Positions 26,998-34,460 of a stretch of 64,000 nucleotides of DNA are shown piece by piece (within the stretch, counting starts at the first letter, position 1; every line of letters begins with the position of its first letter). Position numbers and translations under genes: made by a program. The notes under the pieces are model-generated. The model was not told the origin of the DNA and searched no databases. It saw only the letters and a list, made by a program, of their open reading frames with translations. Origin of the DNA: VXNE01 sp965116625 (GTDB lineage: Bacteria > Pseudomonadota > Gammaproteobacteria > Pseudomonadales > Azotimanducaceae); the NCBI GenBank assembly GCA_965116625.1, contig OZ220717.1, positions 1,364,001-1,428,000 of the forward strand, given 5' to 3'.

Positions 26998-29238
26998 TCA
27001 CCCGGGTTCGATACGCACATCCACCGAATGAATGACCCCGGTGAAACTGAACGGCGCCTGGTACACGTCGGTGATGGGTGCATGCCGGTCGCGGCCCACC
27101 TCGACCGCGCGCATCTTTCCTATTGTCGCCGCGTTCGGAACGGGGATCGAACCGACTTCCTGGCCTTCCGCCATGAGCGCAATCGTCCCCTTGTTCGCAT
27201 CGCCAGGCTCAAACACCATTCCCACGCGCATGCGTCCCTCGGGCAATGTGGTCGCGGAACGGCCCAGGGTCAGGTTCCCCAACTCCTTGTATGCAAGGCA
27301 AAGCGTTGCATCGCGCACGAACAGCGAGAGTCCATTCAGGGCTGAACCCTGGACGTAGATGACGCCCTCGGTTGACGCGTCCAGGAATTCCAGGTCCGCG
27401 GTCAGTGACCACCTGCGCCGTCCGATGGCGGGTGACTGTGCCCGTGGGACCCGCCCCATGGGGGGCACGAAGCGGTAGGCGAGCGGGCCTGTCCGGGTCG
27501 GTCGTTGGCCGAACAGGCGATCGTCCAACGGCAACACGCCGTGGCGCCCCGCCTCCACCCACCACATGTCGATCATCTTCTGCAGTCGGTCGGGCTCTGC
27601 CGCCGCGAGGTTTTCGGACTCGGAGAAGTCCTGGTCGAGGTGGTACAGCTCCCAGTCATCGTCGCTGTAGTCATCCCCGATCTCGTGCCTTGTCACGGCT
27701 TTCCAGCCATCGTGCCAGAGGCTGCGGTTGCCCATCATCTCGAAATGCTGAATCGGCTTTCGGGTCCGGGAATCCGCCTCGCCGAGGGTGTAGGCAAGAC
27801 TTGTCCCGGCAATCGGCATCTGGTCGTAACCCCGGTAGTGAGACCGCGGCTCGACATTGACGATATCGAGGATCGTGGGGGCGATATCGGTGGCGTAGTG
27901 GAACTGGTTCCGGACGCCCCCGGCGTCCTGAATGCCCGCCGGATAGTGAATGATCATCGGCACCCGCACGCCGCCGCCGTGGGTGTCCTGCTTGTACCAC
28001 CGCAGCGGCGTGTTCCCCACCTGCGACCAACCCCAGGGTATGTCGCTGTTGCTGTGCGGGCCGCCGATGTCTTCGAGCTTTTCCTGTATCGCATCGAAGT
28101 CCTCTTCGGCTTCGGGCCGGCCAAGCTTCGCGCCCACGGTCTGCCCGTCGTTTGCCGCGTTGCGCCTTGCGCTCGCGCCGGCGTTCATGACGCCGTACGG
28201 TCCGCCGTTCTGGCTCGTGCCGTTGTCCGCGGTGAGTATCACGACGGTGTTGTCCAGGTGGCCCGCCGCACCCAGGTGGTCGATGAGCCGGCCGATCTGC
28301 ACATCGGTGTGCTCAAGGAACCCCGCCCATGCCTCCTGCAGACGGCACACGAACTTCCGTTCGTTTTCGCTCAGGCGATCCCAGGGCTGTACCCCGGGGT
28401 TGCTCGGTGGCAGACGCGTGCCGGGGGGAATGATCCCAAGCTCGAGCTGCCGCTCGAAGTACCGCTCGCGGAGCACGTCCCAGCCTTCATCGAAACGCCC
28501 GCGGTACTTGTCGATGTACTTCTTCGGCGCTTGGTGCGGGTAGTGCATGGCACCGGTCGCGAAATACATGAAAAAGGGCGTTTCCGGTCGCATGGCCTTG
28601 AGGTCGTTGACGAACTCGATGGCGTGGTCCACCAGGTCCTCGGTGAGGTGATACCCCTCTTCGGGAGTCCTGGGAGGGGTCGCCGGGTGGTTGTCGTAGG
28701 TCAGGTCCGGGTCGAACTGGGGGGTCGCGCCAGACAGGAAGCCGTAGAACCGATCGAAACCCCGCTGCAACGGCCACTCGTCGTGCGGCCCGGCTGCGGA
28801 GCCGTGGGCGTTGGGGTTGAGGTGCCACTTGCCGAGGGCGAAGGTGGCGAAGCCTTCCTCGCTCAGCATCTCCGCTAGGGTTGCGGCGTGACGGCTTATC
28901 CGGCCCCGCAGGTTGGGAAAGCCGGCGTCGCCCTGCGCGGTGATGGTGGAGATGCCGACGGCATGGTGGTTGCGGCCCGTCAGCACGCACGCCCTCGAGG
29001 GGGAGCAGAGCGGCGTGACATGGAAGTTGTTGTAGCGAAGCCCGTTCGCCGCGAGGGCGTCCATGTTCGGGGTCTCGATCGTCGAGCCGTAGCAGCCGAG
29101 GTTGCCGAACCCGGTGTCGTCGAGGAGGATGAGGAGGACGTTGGGCGCTTTGCCCGGCGAAGCGGTTGGAGACGGGTCCGGCTCCGAATCCTCGTAGGTG
29201 ATTCCGATCCTGCCGCGGAAGGGTTCCCTTGATGCCAT
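26998..29238 (-). CDS. arylsulfatase-type sulfatase (746 aa)
   Basis: Starts with a short leader, then NVLLILLDDTGFGNLGCYGS, the metal-binding strand. The modification site C78-S-P-S-R followed by TGR is the classical formylglycine signature. LTADNGTSQNGGPYG contributes Asp and Asn metal ligands. The long form with a C-terminal extension resembles Pseudomonas AtsA-like enzymes. No signal peptide is seen, so it is probably cytoplasmic. It is followed on the left by the OsmC gene tail to tail, and preceded by an esterase on the same strand. Confidence 0.93.
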   Translation of the reverse strand: MASREPFRGRIGITYEDSEPDPSPTASPGKAPNVLLILLDDTGFGNLGCYGSTIETPNMDALAANGLRYNNFHVTPLCSPSRACVLTGRNHHAVGISTITAQGDAGFPNLRGRISRHAATLAEMLSEEGFATFALGKWHLNPNAHGSAAGPHDEWPLQRGFDRFYGFLSGATPQFDPDLTYDNHPATPPRTPEEGYHLTEDLVDHAIEFVNDLKAMRPETPFFMYFATGAMHYPHQAPKKYIDKYRGRFDEGWDVLRERYFERQLELGIIPPGTRLPPSNPGVQPWDRLSENERKFVCRLQEAWAGFLEHTDVQIGRLIDHLGAAGHLDNTVVILTADNGTSQNGGPYGVMNAGASARRNAANDGQTVGAKLGRPEAEEDFDAIQEKLEDIGGPHSNSDIPWGWSQVGNTPLRWYKQDTHGGGVRVPMIIHYPAGIQDAGGVRNQFHYATDIAPTILDIVNVEPRSHYRGYDQMPIAGTSLAYTLGEADSRTRKPIQHFEMMGNRSLWHDGWKAVTRHEIGDDYSDDDWELYHLDQDFSESENLAAAEPDRLQKMIDMWWVEAGRHGVLPLDDRLFGQRPTRTGPLAYRFVPPMGRVPRAQSPAIGRRRWSLTADLEFLDASTEGVIYVQGSALNGLSLFVRDATLCLAYKELGNLTLGRSATTLPEGRMRVGMVFEPGDANKGTIALMAEGQEVGSIPVPNAATIGKMRAVEVGRDRHAPITDVYQAPFSFTGVIHSVDVRIEPG

Positions 29239-29273
29239 GCTCGATGCTCCTCCGTTTTCCCGATCGGGCGAAT

Positions 29274-30191
29274 CTACGCCCGCTGCCCCGCTCGCCTCAG
29301 CGATTCAACATGAAAGTTGAACCACACGTCCCGGTACATGCCGATCATCTGGTTCTTGTTGTGTCCCTGCCCCTCGATCTCCATGTAAGTGTGGTCCACG
29401 CCCGCCGCCAGCAACGCCTGGTGGAAGTCGCGGACCGTTGGCAGGTGATCGTCGTCCCGCGTCCCGCACCATAGCTGGATGCGAACCTTATCGTTGATTT
29501 CACTCAGGTTTTTAGTGAGCAGTTCGTAAGCGTCGTTGTCGACGTAGTTTTGCCTGTGGGGGCCGAGGTAGCTGTTGGGGTAGGTGTCCGGCCTCGTCGG
29601 GTCAAAGTGCGCCAGCGTCCGGGGCACGTTGCCCGCAAGGTTGAAGAGCGAGCAGAACATGTGCGGGTACTTCATCGCGAGGCGCGTTGCTCCGCGGCCG
29701 CCCATGCTGTGACCCTCGATGCACCGGCCGTGGCCGGCGGCGACCGTTCGATGGTTCGCGTCGATGTGGGGGATCAACTCGCGGACGAGGAGTGTCTCGC
29801 TCATGAAGCGCCCGTCGTGGGAGTCCTTGTAGAACGTGCGCTTGCCGCCGTTGGGCATGACCATGATCATCGCGGGCCAGCGCCCGTCGCCGATGCCCGC
29901 GTCCAGCACCTGCGCCTCGAGGAAACCGTGCAGTTCGTTGCCGTCGGCGCCGTGGAGGTTGTAGATGACCGGGTAGCGCGTGTTGGCGTCCGTATCGTAG
30001 CCGGGTGGCAGGTATATGCAGTACCCGACATCCGCCTGGTGCGCCTCGGAACGGAAGGTCCGGTGTGTCACCCGGCTCGGCAACTGTCCCGGTTTCGGCC
30101 TGTTGACCCATACTGCGGAAGGGCCTCGCGCCGGTGTTTGTCCTGCTTCGCCGGTTCTCATTGCGGAACGTTCCATCGGATTCGGCTGCAT
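29274..30191 (-). CDS. esterase, alpha/beta-hydrolase fold (esterase D-like)
   Basis: 305 residues. YCIYLPPGYDTDANTRYPVI and IYNLHG open the fold; CIEGHSMGGRGATRLA is the nucleophile (GHSMGG), and EGQGHNKNQM contains the likely catalytic His. This is the group of feruloyl-esterase and S-formylglutathione-hydrolase-like enzymes. The start is uncertain: ATG 30191 or one of two in-frame ATGs within the next ten codons. It lies 35 bp upstream of the sulfatase on the same strand, so both are probably co-transcribed. Confidence 0.87.
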   Translation of the reverse strand: MQPNPMERSAMRTGEAGQTPARGPSAVWVNRPKPGQLPSRVTHRTFRSEAHQADVGYCIYLPPGYDTDANTRYPVIYNLHGADGNELHGFLEAQVLDAGIGDGRWPAMIMVMPNGGKRTFYKDSHDGRFMSETLLVRELIPHIDANHRTVAAGHGRCIEGHSMGGRGATRLAMKYPHMFCSLFNLAGNVPRTLAHFDPTRPDTYPNSYLGPHRQNYVDNDAYELLTKNLSEINDKVRIQLWCGTRDDDHLPTVRDFHQALLAAGVDHTYMEIEGQGHNKNQMIGMYRDVWFNFHVESLRRAGQRA

Positions 30192-30279
30192 AGGCTATCG
30201 GCGGCGGGTTGCCGCTGACAAATGGCGCGGTCCAGAATGTCCGGCCGGGCCTGAAACAACTGCGCAGGGAACGTTCACG

Positions 30280-30375
30280 ATGAGCACGAAACACGAGCTT
30301 CTCGAAGTGGAGGTCCGGGAGGGCGTCCGCAGGATCACGATTCACCACAGGCATCCCGCCTGCATCATGCTGTAA
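30280..30375 (+). pseudogene. 5' remnant of an enoyl-CoA hydratase/isomerase gene
   Basis: An ATG with AGGGA upstream opens 31 codons reading STKHELLEVEVREGVRRITI, then a few unrelated residues and a stop. The pattern LLEVEV-GVRRITI is how many enoyl-CoA hydratases begin, just before the NRP...NAL motif, which is missing. So the gene start with its ribosome site survives while the body has been lost. Identification rests on a short match and is moderately certain. Confidence 0.5.
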
Positions 30376-30449
30376 TTGAAATCAATACCCTGGAATTGAC
30401 AAGCGCCGCCCTGGGCGACGGCTCCCATGCCGAGGTCGGGAGACGGCGC

Positions 30450-32369
30450 GTGCGTCCATGCCGGCTCCTCGCCCTGGCCGCCGCCATGGTCGCTACTGCC
30501 TGCGGAGGGGGCGGGAGCCCGGGCCCGACCGGCCCACCCGTTCCCCCACCCGCACCCGCGCCCATGCCCATCTCCCTGGCGGACACCATTCCCGGCGAGG
30601 GCGTTACCGTGGACCCGGCCACGCGCGCACTCCACGTTATCCACGTCTCGGATCCGGACTGGCGGTTCCGGTACAACGGAACGTGCGAACCGACAGGCGT
30701 TGCGTTGCGCCGTCTGCTCGCCGATCTCAGCGGGTCGGACGATGGCCGCGAGGTTGTTGACCACAGGCTCGCCTGCACCCTCGGGCCGGGTGAGGAACAC
30801 GAGATCCGGGTGGACGCAACGTCCGGAAACGGGACGCGGCATCGCGCCGTGCTGGAGTTCTCGTCATCCGCGGACCGTGCAGCGTCGGGTGTTCGCGTGG
30901 AGGCCGAAACGCAGCTCTCACGTGGCGCCGTGGACCGGCTATTTGATCGTTACGTGCGCGAAGCTGTGCTGGCGGAGATCGATGTGCCCCTCATCGGGAC
31001 GCTGGTGGCGCTGCTCGTCGCGGAGATCGCGCAGCAGACGTGGGACGAACTCGGTGCCCGGGAGGCGACGTGGGGCACGGTTTCCGAATCGGTGTCGTAC
31101 GGATCACGCAACCCGTCCGGGGCCGCGTCGACGCTGAGCGGCCTGGTGGCGATGCCGGATATCGCCGGCTCGGCGGACTACGTCCCGCCCGGCCGCATCG
31201 TGGTGCTGGCGCACGCTACCGGTTCGACTCCCAGCCGCATGACCGAGGACGACGGCTGGTATGTGCTGGCCAACATGCTCGCCGGCCGCGGGTACCTGGT
31301 GGTTGTCCCGGACAACTGGGGACGCGGCCAGGCGAGCGGCGCGGACGAACCGGAGACCTACCTGATGGCGAACCGGGTCGCTGCCAACGGCCTGGACATG
31401 GTGCGTGCCATATTGAACGGCGCCCGCTACGACGTGTTCCACGATGCTTCTCATGCCGTAGAGGTTGCGGTCATCGGCTACTCGCAGGGCGCGCACAGTG
31501 CCATCGCGCTTTGGCTGGCTGGCGCGCGTGCCTCGGACGAGTTCGCGATCCGGGAGGTTTATGCGGGCGGCGGACCTCACGACCTGTACCGAACGTTCCG
31601 TGGCACCCTCGAGCGTCTCGATGATCGCTGCGACGGCAATCCCTGGTGTCGGGCGGTCGACCCGGAGGTCATTGAACCGTACGCGACGCGCCGTATCCTT
31701 CCGCCCCTGCTCCGGTACACCGACATCGGGCTGACCCGCGACGACATCCTCGACGGTGAGCGCCTGTCCGATGCTTTCGTGACAGGCATGCTGGACGGCG
31801 AGGCGCGCTTCAACGCGCTGAAGACGATGCTCCAGCTCAACTCGTTCACCAACCTCGTGGATCTTGCGGGAATCATGTCCGTAGCGGATACGCGCATCAT
31901 CCTGTACCACTCGGCCTTTGACCGCCTGGTCCCGCAGCAGAACACGACGGACCTCGCCAATGCGCTCCTGTCCGGGTTCGACGTGACAGCGGACCTGGAT
32001 GCCTGCGGCTCCCGCTCTTTCGGGGACCTCGGAAAGCTCGTCGGACGTGGGGGCGCCGTGCATACGATCTGCGCCCTGGAGATGTTCGACCGCGTGCTGC
32101 GTGATTTGCGGGAGAGCGAGGCAGCCCGTACCGGCCATGATCGTTCTACCGGGGGGCGACTGGATCCCGCGGTGCCCTGGCGAGTGCTCGCCGAACGCCA
32201 GGCAGCCGCCGCGCTCGCCGATGCCGGGGGGTTGGCCGAATTCCGGGCTGCGAAGTCCGGGGAGGCGTTGGGTACGCTGGCACGACGTCTGCGCGCTGCG
32301 GACTCGCCCGCCTTGCGGGAACTGGCGGACCGGCTTCTTGAGAACGACGGTGAGTTCGCGCCCTGGTGA
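30450..32369 (+). CDS. lipoprotein with alpha/beta-hydrolase (lipase-like) domain
   Basis: I take the GTG at 30450, with GGGAG seven bases upstream; the frame is open to a TTG at 30396. The N-terminus RPCRLLALAAAMVATACGGG is a signal peptide ending in a lipobox-like ATAC, then a Gly/Pro linker. The hydrolase core begins near RIVVLAHATGSTPSRMTEDD and has the elbow VIGYSQGAHSAI (GYSQG). FDRLVPQQNT carries the probable acid. About 639 residues. Probably anchored in the outer membrane or periplasm, acting as a secreted lipase or polyester esterase. A MaoC-like gene follows after 91 bp. Confidence 0.85.
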   Translation: MRPCRLLALAAAMVATACGGGGSPGPTGPPVPPPAPAPMPISLADTIPGEGVTVDPATRALHVIHVSDPDWRFRYNGTCEPTGVALRRLLADLSGSDDGREVVDHRLACTLGPGEEHEIRVDATSGNGTRHRAVLEFSSSADRAASGVRVEAETQLSRGAVDRLFDRYVREAVLAEIDVPLIGTLVALLVAEIAQQTWDELGAREATWGTVSESVSYGSRNPSGAASTLSGLVAMPDIAGSADYVPPGRIVVLAHATGSTPSRMTEDDGWYVLANMLAGRGYLVVVPDNWGRGQASGADEPETYLMANRVAANGLDMVRAILNGARYDVFHDASHAVEVAVIGYSQGAHSAIALWLAGARASDEFAIREVYAGGGPHDLYRTFRGTLERLDDRCDGNPWCRAVDPEVIEPYATRRILPPLLRYTDIGLTRDDILDGERLSDAFVTGMLDGEARFNALKTMLQLNSFTNLVDLAGIMSVADTRIILYHSAFDRLVPQQNTTDLANALLSGFDVTADLDACGSRSFGDLGKLVGRGGAVHTICALEMFDRVLRDLRESEAARTGHDRSTGGRLDPAVPWRVLAERQAAAALADAGGLAEFRAAKSGEALGTLARRLRAADSPALRELADRLLENDGEFAPW

Positions 32370-32460
32370 CGGCGCCCGCCGCAATACCCCCACACTCGTC
32401 CCGGAAGACGGCAGGCTGATAGGCTATACCGCACAAGCAACGCACCGAAGGAGGAAGCAC

Positions 32461-33546
32461 ATGGCGGACACGGCACCGATCACGACCATAGACGAGTTCG
32501 AGGAGGAGTACAGGAAGGGTTCCGGCGTGGTATTGCCGGGCCGCGCGTCAAAGCAGGCGACCCTCGATAACATTTCCCGCGCCGGCGACGGAATCGGCGA
32601 CATGAACCCGTTGTGGCGTGACCCGGAATACGCGGCCAGGAGCCGTTTCGGCATGATCACAGCGATGCCGAGTTTCGTCTATAGCTCCAGCCTCGGCGTC
32701 GGCGCCGCGATCCAGGGGAACATCGACTCCTCGCGCACCCGCGACTTCGCCATGAACTATGCGGGCGGCGAACTGGAGATTTACCGCCCGATCTGGCTCG
32801 GAGACACGATCACCTGCCAGGAACAGGTGGGTCCCGTCGTTCGCAAGGAGAGCGGGCGGATCGGTCCGTTCTGCATCTGCACAGGGCTGGTGACATACAC
32901 CAATCAGCGCCACGAAGTCGTGGCCACCAAGAGAACGCTCATGGCGCGTTACAGGATTCTCGGCGGGGGCGATCAGACCATCACCTACGACCGGGAGAAC
33001 AAGAGCAGTGTCGAGGAGGAGCCGGCCGACGCCCTGGTGTGGGAAGTCGAGAGGCGCGGCGCCGAACCCCGGTACTGGGAGGATGTCGCCGAAGGTGACG
33101 AGATGCCGCCATTGAAGAAAGGCACCTACGGCGTCACGGAACTCTTCCTGTTCACCCACGGCGTGCTCGGCACGCGCCGCTCCACGCGCGCCGCGCTGGA
33201 AGCCGCAGGTTCAAAGGACCTGGGCGGCGGTGGCCGCTTCGACGCGGAGCACGCCAAGCGCAAGCGCAGCATGCCGGGCCAGTTCGACTTCGGGCCGCAG
33301 CGGGTGTGCTGGCTGGTGCAGATGTGCACGGACTGGATGGGAGACGACGGAACGTTGAGAAAGATGGTCACCCAGGTTCGCCATCCCAACGTGGTTGGCG
33401 ACACGAACACGCTCTACGGGTCGGTGGCGGGCAAGTATGTCCAGGGGGACGACCACCTGGTGGACCTCGACGTGCGTGTTCAGAACCAGTCGGGCACGGC
33501 CAGCGCCTTTGCGCGGGCAACCGTCGCGCTGCCATCGAGGGGTTGA
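32461..33546 (+). CDS. MaoC/FAS1-like double-hotdog dehydratase (paralogue)
   Basis: 361 residues, closely similar to the protein at 19779-20870: both begin with TIDEFE-EYRKG, share YWEDVAEGD and PGQFDFGPQRVCWL, and end in ALP(S/T)RG. AAGGAGG stands just before the ATG, the strongest ribosome site of the region. It probably works on a related CoA ester. It converges with hicA, separated by a palindromic repeat. Confidence 0.85.
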   Translation: MADTAPITTIDEFEEEYRKGSGVVLPGRASKQATLDNISRAGDGIGDMNPLWRDPEYAARSRFGMITAMPSFVYSSSLGVGAAIQGNIDSSRTRDFAMNYAGGELEIYRPIWLGDTITCQEQVGPVVRKESGRIGPFCICTGLVTYTNQRHEVVATKRTLMARYRILGGGDQTITYDRENKSSVEEEPADALVWEVERRGAEPRYWEDVAEGDEMPPLKKGTYGVTELFLFTHGVLGTRRSTRAALEAAGSKDLGGGGRFDAEHAKRKRSMPGQFDFGPQRVCWLVQMCTDWMGDDGTLRKMVTQVRHPNVVGDTNTLYGSVAGKYVQGDDHLVDLDVRVQNQSGTASAFARATVALPSRG

Positions 33547-33598
33547 AACGCCTGGTCTGTCCTGGCGCCCTGACGTCCATCACCCTGCGGGGCGCCTG

Positions 33599-33623
33599 CT
33601 AGTGTCGTGTGACACGACACTAG
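33599..33623. repeat. 25-bp perfect palindrome, copy 1
   Basis: Arms CTAGTGTCGTGT and ACACGACACTAG around a single G. It overlaps the last codon and stop of hicA and lies between converging genes, so it may end transcription, but it has no T-run. A diverged copy (21 of 25 bases) sits at 57910-57934 at a junction between gene fragments, which suggests a dispersed palindromic repeat instead of a local terminator. Confidence 0.75.
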
Positions 33624-33865
33624 TCCAGGAAGGAACCCCGGCGACGCTCCGCTTCGGAAACGAAGCGGATCCCCTGCCTGTAGATGGCGCGGACGGTACC
33701 GCTTGCGAGGCTCTCGTGGAGGGGAATGACCAGGACCGGCCTCCCGCCGGACCGCAGGGTCCTGACAAGCTTGGCGTGACTCCCTCGAATCGACGTCACC
33801 TCGAAGCCGAACCTGCGGAGAGAACGCAGGACCTCGCGCGATCCAGGGCGCTGCAGCCGGGTCAA
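33620..33865 (-). CDS. hicA: HicA-type mRNA interferase toxin
   Basis: 81 residues: GSREVLRSLRRFGFEVTSIR, then GSHAKLVR (the catalytic-His motif of HicA), then a strand VLVIPLHESLASGTVRAIYR. HicA cleaves RNA when free of HicB. It begins at a TTG overlapping the hicB stop (TTGA), so translation is coupled. It is slightly longer than typical (about 60). Gene order is antitoxin first, a known hicBA variant. Confidence 0.88.
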   Translation of the reverse strand: MTRLQRPGSREVLRSLRRFGFEVTSIRGSHAKLVRTLRSGGRPVLVIPLHESLASGTVRAIYRQGIRFVSEAERRRGSFLD

Positions 33866-34416
33866 GGTCCGAGCGCCGAGGTCTCGAAGCTAAGAACCAG
33901 GCGCGGAGACGGCGAGAGACCGAGCTGCGCCATGTCTTCGCCGTCCATGTAAAGCGCCAACGCTTCGCGGAGGTGCGCGAGCGTCTGGTCGAGTGATCGG
34001 CCCTGCGTGACCACACCGACTTCCAGGCATTCGGCGACGTATTGCCCTTCACTCTCGAATACCGCTGCGTGAATGGACGTTCGCTCGGCGGGGCGACTCG
34101 CGACGTACTCTGCTGCCGACTCTTCGACCTGGTGCCCGCCGGGTGTTTCCTGCCCGGAGGGTGGACCGACCGGCGGCGTGTCGCGAAACGGCGGACGGAT
34201 TTCGTACGTGCCCCTGGCCGTGCGAAAAAAGTACGGCAGCCGGTGCGGATGATTCGCGGGTGCGTTTACGCAACAACGGCTGGTGATGTGGGTGCGCACG
34301 GAGCGCGCGTTCAGGTGTGGCAGCGCCGCGACTATTTCGGCGGGAGCAAACGTCCACTCCCCGCGCGCAATGCAGATCCGTCGTGCGGTGGCGAGAATCT
34401 CGTCGTGAATGGACAT
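33862..34416 (-). CDS. hicB: HicB-type antitoxin with N-terminal winged-helix-like domain
   Basis: 184 residues in two parts. Residues 1 to about 75 (starts MSIHDEILATARRICIARGE, with RSVRTHITSRCC) look like a DNA-binding winged helix. After a Pro/Gly linker, residues from about 112 on are a HicB fold: FESEGQYVAECLEVGVVTQG and TLAHLREALALYMDGEDMAQ. The usual C-terminal RHH or HTH of HicB is absent, so DNA binding seems to have moved to the front. A palindrome with an internal TATAAT box lies eight bases before the ATG. Confidence 0.85.
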   Translation of the reverse strand: MSIHDEILATARRICIARGEWTFAPAEIVAALPHLNARSVRTHITSRCCVNAPANHPHRLPYFFRTARGTYEIRPPFRDTPPVGPPSGQETPGGHQVEESAAEYVASRPAERTSIHAAVFESEGQYVAECLEVGVVTQGRSLDQTLAHLREALALYMDGEDMAQLGLSPSPRLVLSFETSALGP

Positions 34417-34423
34417 GGGCCAA

Positions 34424-34460
34424 AATTACACTTGTGCATTATATTAATCAAGTTGTAATT
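34424..34460 (-). promoter_or_regulatory. hicBA promoter/operator
   Basis: AATTACACTTG (34424-34434) and CAAGTTGTAATT (34449-34460) are inverted repeats differing by one inserted T. Between them the minus strand reads TATAAT (34443-34438), a perfect -10 box. Binding at the palindrome would cover the promoter, the arrangement expected for antitoxin autoregulation. The right arm overlaps the stop codon of the upstream glycosyltransferase gene. No good -35 is visible. Confidence 0.7.

Noticed and set aside
27505..28878. 457-residue plus-strand frame inside the sulfatase
   Set aside because: Shadow of the sulfatase gene, which has an intact active-site motif on the other strand.
33599..33623. 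simple intrinsic terminator for hicA and the MaoC-like gene
   Set aside because: No T-run on either side and a second copy exists at a fragment junction; a terminator role in addition is not excluded.
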